A DNA stretch of 24,297 nucleotides from Leucogyrophana mollusca (taxonomy: Eukaryota > Basidiomycota > Agaricomycetes > Boletales), in contig MU266668.1 of NCBI GenBank assembly GCA_021014945.1, positions 1 to 24,297 of the forward strand, in the 5' to 3' direction. Numbering within the stretch: the stretch's first letter is position 1; each line of letters starts with the position of its first letter. The notes under the pieces are model-generated. The model did no database searches. It was not told where the DNA came from and saw only the letters and a program-made list of their open reading frames with translations. Below are positions 20,401 through 24,297 of the stretch, piece after piece. The position numbers were made by a program, and so were the translations under genes.

Positions 20401-22604
20401 CAAACTACCGGAGTCGGAAAATTTGTACGTAAATTCAACTGCCTTTTTTCTCATACACCGCATTCAATACTCGTGAAACATATCACTTCACTACCATTTT
20501 GCGAGGTATACTAGTAAATTTATTAGTTTTTAGTAGTTTTTATCAACGGATTCATGGTCCGCGTCGCAGTCTCGGAGCCGTCATCTGTCAGACGGTCGAT
20601 ATCAAGAGATCTGACAGCCAGCGTCTGACAGTGACAGAACAGACTAAACCCACTATTCCGACCTCTCCCGACAACATATCCACTTGTGAGTGTACGTTCA
20701 ATTCTTTGTACAAGACGTTATGTTACATGTTTCTCCCAACACGCTGTATGCAACGTGTAGACACTACGACATAATAACAACGCCCCGCAGTGGGAACCCT
20801 CGACCCTCTCACTTCTCCTTACTCCACTTCACCTTCTTCTGTCCTCGTGCCACCATCATCGTAGTCATACTAGCCTCCATCTGGCTTTCATGTCCATATC
20901 TATTAGAACCTCAGAACCCACCTTGGCTTTGTGCATTCACGCGTCACGGCCCGGTTGAGCATGCTTCACTTCGCTTCGCATCTCCATCCTCATCTCGCCA
21001 TGACGCCCGCCGATCTTTGCTGAGAACGCATTCCAGGCATCCATCTCGCAGAAGGGCCAGCCGCCTTCTCCTGGCGCTCTCTTGTCATATTCGGATGCTG
21101 CATAAGTCTTGTGATTTTCCCCGTCCTTCCTTTCCGTTGCGTCGGCATTGCTCCACCATTCTTTGCCAGACCACATCTTCCAATATTATCGCCAAGGAGA
21201 ATTACTCGACACCAAAAATATATACCCGTCCTTTTTCCTCAGTCACAGCTCACTAATCACCCAAGGTTCAAAACTGAATTCCGCATTGAGGAACCCACCC
21301 ATTCGTTTTTATCCGTTCATCGGCTCCGATAACCTTGCGGGAACAGCCGCCCTTGGAAATCCAGCCTATGCATCCCACAGTCGATCCTTTGGCTTGCTTG
21401 TGTGAATAGCTCAGGCCAAGGTTGCCTGAAACTTTATCGCACGGATCTGGGACGTTTTGCACGCCTAGGCCTCACCAGCACAAGTCACGCGCTCAAATCA
21501 TGTACGTCTCGAGGCTCTAAAGACTAACTCATCGTATTCCCCGGATTCGATGTTCTAAATCATGTTCTCTCCGTTTGTGGAACTGCACAATCTTGTGACT
21601 CGTTCTTTCTGTGTCTTCGGGCGTCCAGCCTCCGCTCGAAGATCATACCCTGCAGAGGCGCACAGATACGCCGCTCGTCTGACCATTGTAGAATATGAGA
21701 TAACGCGCCTCGGTCCGCGTTCCTTCTATCGGCCTGCGCTAGTCCTTGCTTATCAAGAAGTTACAGCACCAGCTTTTGGGATCTGAGGCGAATTGGACAT
21801 CTTCTCTGAGATACCAATGTGTCTTGTGACCCACCTCGCCATATTCCCGTGTCTAGCTTCTGCTTCGAGGGTTATGCTTCGGAAGAGATGTGCGTCATTT
21901 GCTCGCCCTTCTATCGTTTGTCTCGCCTTCCTCGGACGGAACCCGATAACACCCAGTTTCCGCACTCCTGGTGGCCAGTTCTACACCAAAGAAACGATTC
22001 TAGTTTTATCAATCAAAACCCGAGGATATGACCCCTTTAGAACTCAGTACCAGTGATGGCATTTGCCCTCGATAAGCATCATTTGACAACGCTGGATCGG
22101 CTTACGGCACCCTCGAAGGCGCCCTATTTATCATGGACGACGGCGAATCTAACCACAGCCCGAGCGATGAAGGGCAGTCGGGGACGAGTAGCTTCTATCG
22201 TCTTTCACCCCGCTACGCTACGGCTTTCACGCGACCACTGGTAGCGGACATCCGTTGGTCGAATACCTGACGCCTCGAACGACCATCCACATGGTTATTC
22301 CGTATATCAAGCTGACACCTTGTATCTCACAAGTCGTAAATACAAATTTCCACCTACTGCACTATCGTGACGTGACTGTAGCTCGGAGAGTCTACGAGGA
22401 TGGCAGGGTCTAGCCGGTTATCAGACCCTTGCGAGATCCTGCGGGTCTGTCGAATTAGCTGTCCAAACTTGATGAATCTGACTATCTGTATGGACTGATT
22501 CTTTGTCTGACATTGGTATACGCGGTAACCACCCATCTGCTAGGCTCGTCTGTGTAGTTGTCGCTATCAGTTTTAGATCTGCACGATTGCACTTCTATTA
22601 TCTT
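20401..22604. other. long region without a supported gene
   Basis: About 2.2 kb. Open frames up to 188 codons (plus 20690-21256, Arg/Ser/His/Pro-rich) and 79 codons (minus 20937-21176) occur but lack domains or splice-linked partners. A 44-codon plus frame from an ATG at 22135 (MDDGESNHSPSDEGQ...) is acidic and might be a terminal exon of an unseen gene. A pyrimidine-rich stretch near 20810-20860 resembles a fungal transcription start region. A cluster of TGACAG motifs lies at 20585-20637. I cannot place a gene here with confidence. Confidence 0.4.
20585..20637. promoter_or_regulatory. cluster of four TGACAG motifs with a perfect inverted repeat
   Basis: CTGTCAGACG (20585-20594) and its exact reverse complement CGTCTGACAG (20622-20631) flank a further TCTGACAG (20610-20617), and a fourth GTGACAG follows directly at 20631-20637. 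TGACAG is the core recognised by TALE-class homeodomain proteins in other eukaryotes. Function here is inference. Confidence 0.3.
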
Positions 22605-23111
22605 CTATCCACATATGCTCCAGCGTCCTGTGATGCTTTTATTCCCAGGCGCTTCTCTCAGGCAGTGGAGGGGATTGACGCAGAACTGAGCCGACTTAAT
22701 GCCCTGCTGCTTGTCAGGAACTTCCGGCACCATTGCTTTACCCCTGTGAGAACCTGCGAATAAAAAAAATCAGAGTTTGCGAGGGGGAATAAACCGAACA
22801 CGCAGGAGACACCAACCCAAATGTTTCCCTTTACAATCATGTTTCGAGAATAAATCGACATTCCATGAATCCCTCGCCATAAAGACCAGCGACTTCACTG
22901 GCCCCAATTTGTCCGATATTTCGAGACACCTGCAGTGACTCTCGGCGTGACCATACAAGTCCTCATAGCCATGTCCTTTACCGCACTGCGGCTGCCCGAA
23001 TAGGTGCAACTCGAATCCTCCGAATGTATGGTGCGGCATATCACAATCAGCGTTCGAGACTGCAATAAACACAGAAACGGCGAGGAGAAAGGCGATCTTG
23101 AGTACAATCAT
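22605..23111 (-). CDS. small secreted cysteine-rich protein
   Basis: Two exons (minus order): 23111-22817 and 22753-22605, with a 63-nt intron (GTTGGT...TTCGCAG) in phase 1; 147 aa. A clear signal peptide (MIVLKIAFLLAVSVFIAVSNA, cleavage probably after Ala21) precedes a mature domain of about 126 residues with eight cysteines, one as CRC. The core PVKSLVFMARDSWNVDLFSK followed by HDCKGK and IKSAQFCV resembles the alternating strands and F..DC.G turns of Greek-key beta/gamma-crystallin-like secreted proteins; this is a visual resemblance, not a proven family. Without splicing the frame would end at 22770 with a basic tail and lose three cysteines; the spliced form gives an even cysteine count and is preferred. 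The intron donor GTTGGT is weak. A TTTAAA element lies about 120 bp upstream. Role unknown; it could be a lineage-specific secreted or effector-like protein. Confidence 0.75.
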
Positions 23112-24297
23112 TATTTTCCTAAGGAGATGTCAAGGGCGTCACGAGCGAAGGACGGGAAAGGACTGACCGAATGCTAACACTTCAGTCGATAATGGGGATC
23201 GGTATGTGCAAGGATACGAGCTCCTGCGTGTTTAAATCAGTGGGGGGCTGGACCCCCAGCTTGCTTCCCTGACCACGCTTGGAAGCCATGATGTGGATAG
23301 ACTCAGCCCCAAAAAATACTTTTGTCTTCAAATCGAGAGACTTGGACCCTCGGATTCCCTTTTTCCTCCTCGATCACATTGGACGGAGACGCGAGAAGTG
23401 GGGCCTCATTATCTCGCGGAGTTGATCCCATGTGAATGCCTTGTGAAAGCGGGAAGTGGGTTGGTCCTGTCTCGTTCCCGACGTTAAGTATATGGCACGT
23501 CCCTGCCAGAGCCTCATCTTATCTTATCAGTTTTGCCTTGGTCGGCGCTTTCTCCCGTATTTTGCCTCATATCAAAAATCCCGAGATTAGGAGTGGGTAC
23601 GTGGAAGCACTTGCTTAAAGCGTGGTGCATGTGAGGGCACCAGACAATCTGATAGATAGCAACTGTGGACTGTAGCGAACAGATGGATGAATCTGAGCGA
23701 GGCTTGAGCTGCTGTGAATCCGCCAAGACACAAGGCTCGCCAAGGTCGGATTTGTGACACCTGTTCTTCGGTTAACGCCAAGTTCCCGTTGGTGTTGGTT
23801 AAACCAAACGAAATACCTGAGGAGCAGACGAGGGACGCCGCTCCTTTCCCAGTGGGCGACCTCCTTGAACTGAAGACGTCTAATGTCCTCTGACATCCGG
23901 CGTCACGCAACACTATCAAGGCTCGAAACGACCACTGGGGGCATAAATTTCAAGGCGGCTTCGCATCCTGTGCTCTTCCAGACCACAGCCTGGTCACACC
24001 CACAGTCAATATACAACGCACAGCCATAGAGTCGCATCAAACGAACTGGTTCATGCTGTCGGTGAGCGTCTTGGCTACCTGTGACACTCTGCCGCCAAGG
24101 TGGTCTTTGGCCCCGTTTTGCCGGGCGCACGATACTAGTTGGGAAGCACACCTGGATAGTCATTGTGGGTACTGTCACATATCATACGTGCTGGGGAAAG
24201 GTATTGCTAACCGTGTAGAAAGGTTTCAAGGACGAACGATCGCGATCGCAGCGTTGAGCTTGATATCAGCCCCCTCGGCACATCCTACAAACTCGAT
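23112..24297. other. right-end region without a supported gene
   Basis: Apart from the promoter of the secreted-protein gene, I see only short frames. A minus-strand segment at 24037-24158 reads like a helical C-terminal exon (LGGRVSQVAKTLTDSMNQFV then stop), preceded by a CCAG acceptor. The frame at the very edge (minus 24297-24229) is also open, but I cannot join the two in phase. Minus frames 23587-23919 and 23903-24178 overlap each other and show no domain. Confidence 0.35.
23230..23237 (-). promoter_or_regulatory. candidate TATA-like element of the small secreted protein gene
   Basis: ATTTAAAC on the minus strand, 119-126 bp upstream of the ATG at 23111. Support is composition and position only. 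Confidence 0.25.

Noticed and set aside
20690..21256. 188-codon plus-strand open frame
   Set aside because: Its composition (Arg, Ser, His, Pro) is that of a chance frame in pyrimidine-rich DNA, with no domain or splice support.
1..24297. Transposon, CRISPR array or prokaryote-like operon
   Set aside because: No terminal repeats with target duplications, no transposase or reverse transcriptase motifs, no regularly spaced repeats; genes are intron-rich and fungal.

Overview
The window is eukaryotic and almost certainly from a filamentous basidiomycete (Agaricomycete-type) fungus. The genes are cut by many short introns (about 46-87 nt, most with GT..AG ends and CTNAY-like branch points). The recognisable families are typical of such fungi: a secreted or membrane phospholipase B, a pepsin-like aspartic protease, tandem GH16 beta-glucanases, a Rad21 cohesin subunit and a small secreted cysteine-rich protein. 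I saw no bacterial operon, CRISPR array, tRNA, rRNA or intact transposon. All exon models were built by hand from reading frame, splice consensus and family expectation.

Layout, left to right: (1) 1-~550, minus strand, the possible end of an unrecognised gene running off the left edge. (2) 907-3510, plus, lysophospholipase/phospholipase B with 9 exons and a C-terminal membrane anchor. (3) 3511-4910, convergent intergenic region. (4) 4911-6942, minus, 11-exon secreted aspartic protease. (5) 7909-9138 and 9908-11085, minus, two tandem GH16 beta-glucanase genes with the same five-exon architecture. The upstream copy (9908-11085) has lost its catalytic nucleophile. (6) 11695-14004, minus, Rad21/Scc1 cohesin subunit, whose first coding exon is only the ATG and whose second intron appears to be GC-AG. 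(7) 14206-16069, plus, a mitochondrial-type PPR protein, divergent from rad21 across about 200 bp. (8) 16070-17119, convergent intergenic region. (9) 17120-~20154 (possibly to 20316 or beyond), minus, a large unrecognised membrane-anchored coiled-coil protein. (10) ~20320-22604, a long stretch with no gene I can support but with a promoter-like motif cluster. (11) 22605-23111, minus, a two-exon small secreted protein with eight cysteines. (12) 23112-24297, nothing firmly supported.

Functionally the left half is enriched for secreted or cell-surface hydrolases (phospholipase, protease, glucanases), which fits a saprotrophic or wall-remodelling lifestyle. The middle holds two housekeeping genes (cohesin and an organellar RNA-binding protein) sharing a divergent promoter. 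I found no evidence of a dedicated multi-gene system. The most interesting points are the nucleophile-less GH16 paralogue, a duplicated 10-residue acidic motif in Rad21 kept at protein level despite synonymous divergence, the unusual Rad21 gene structure, and the two lineage-specific-looking proteins on the right.
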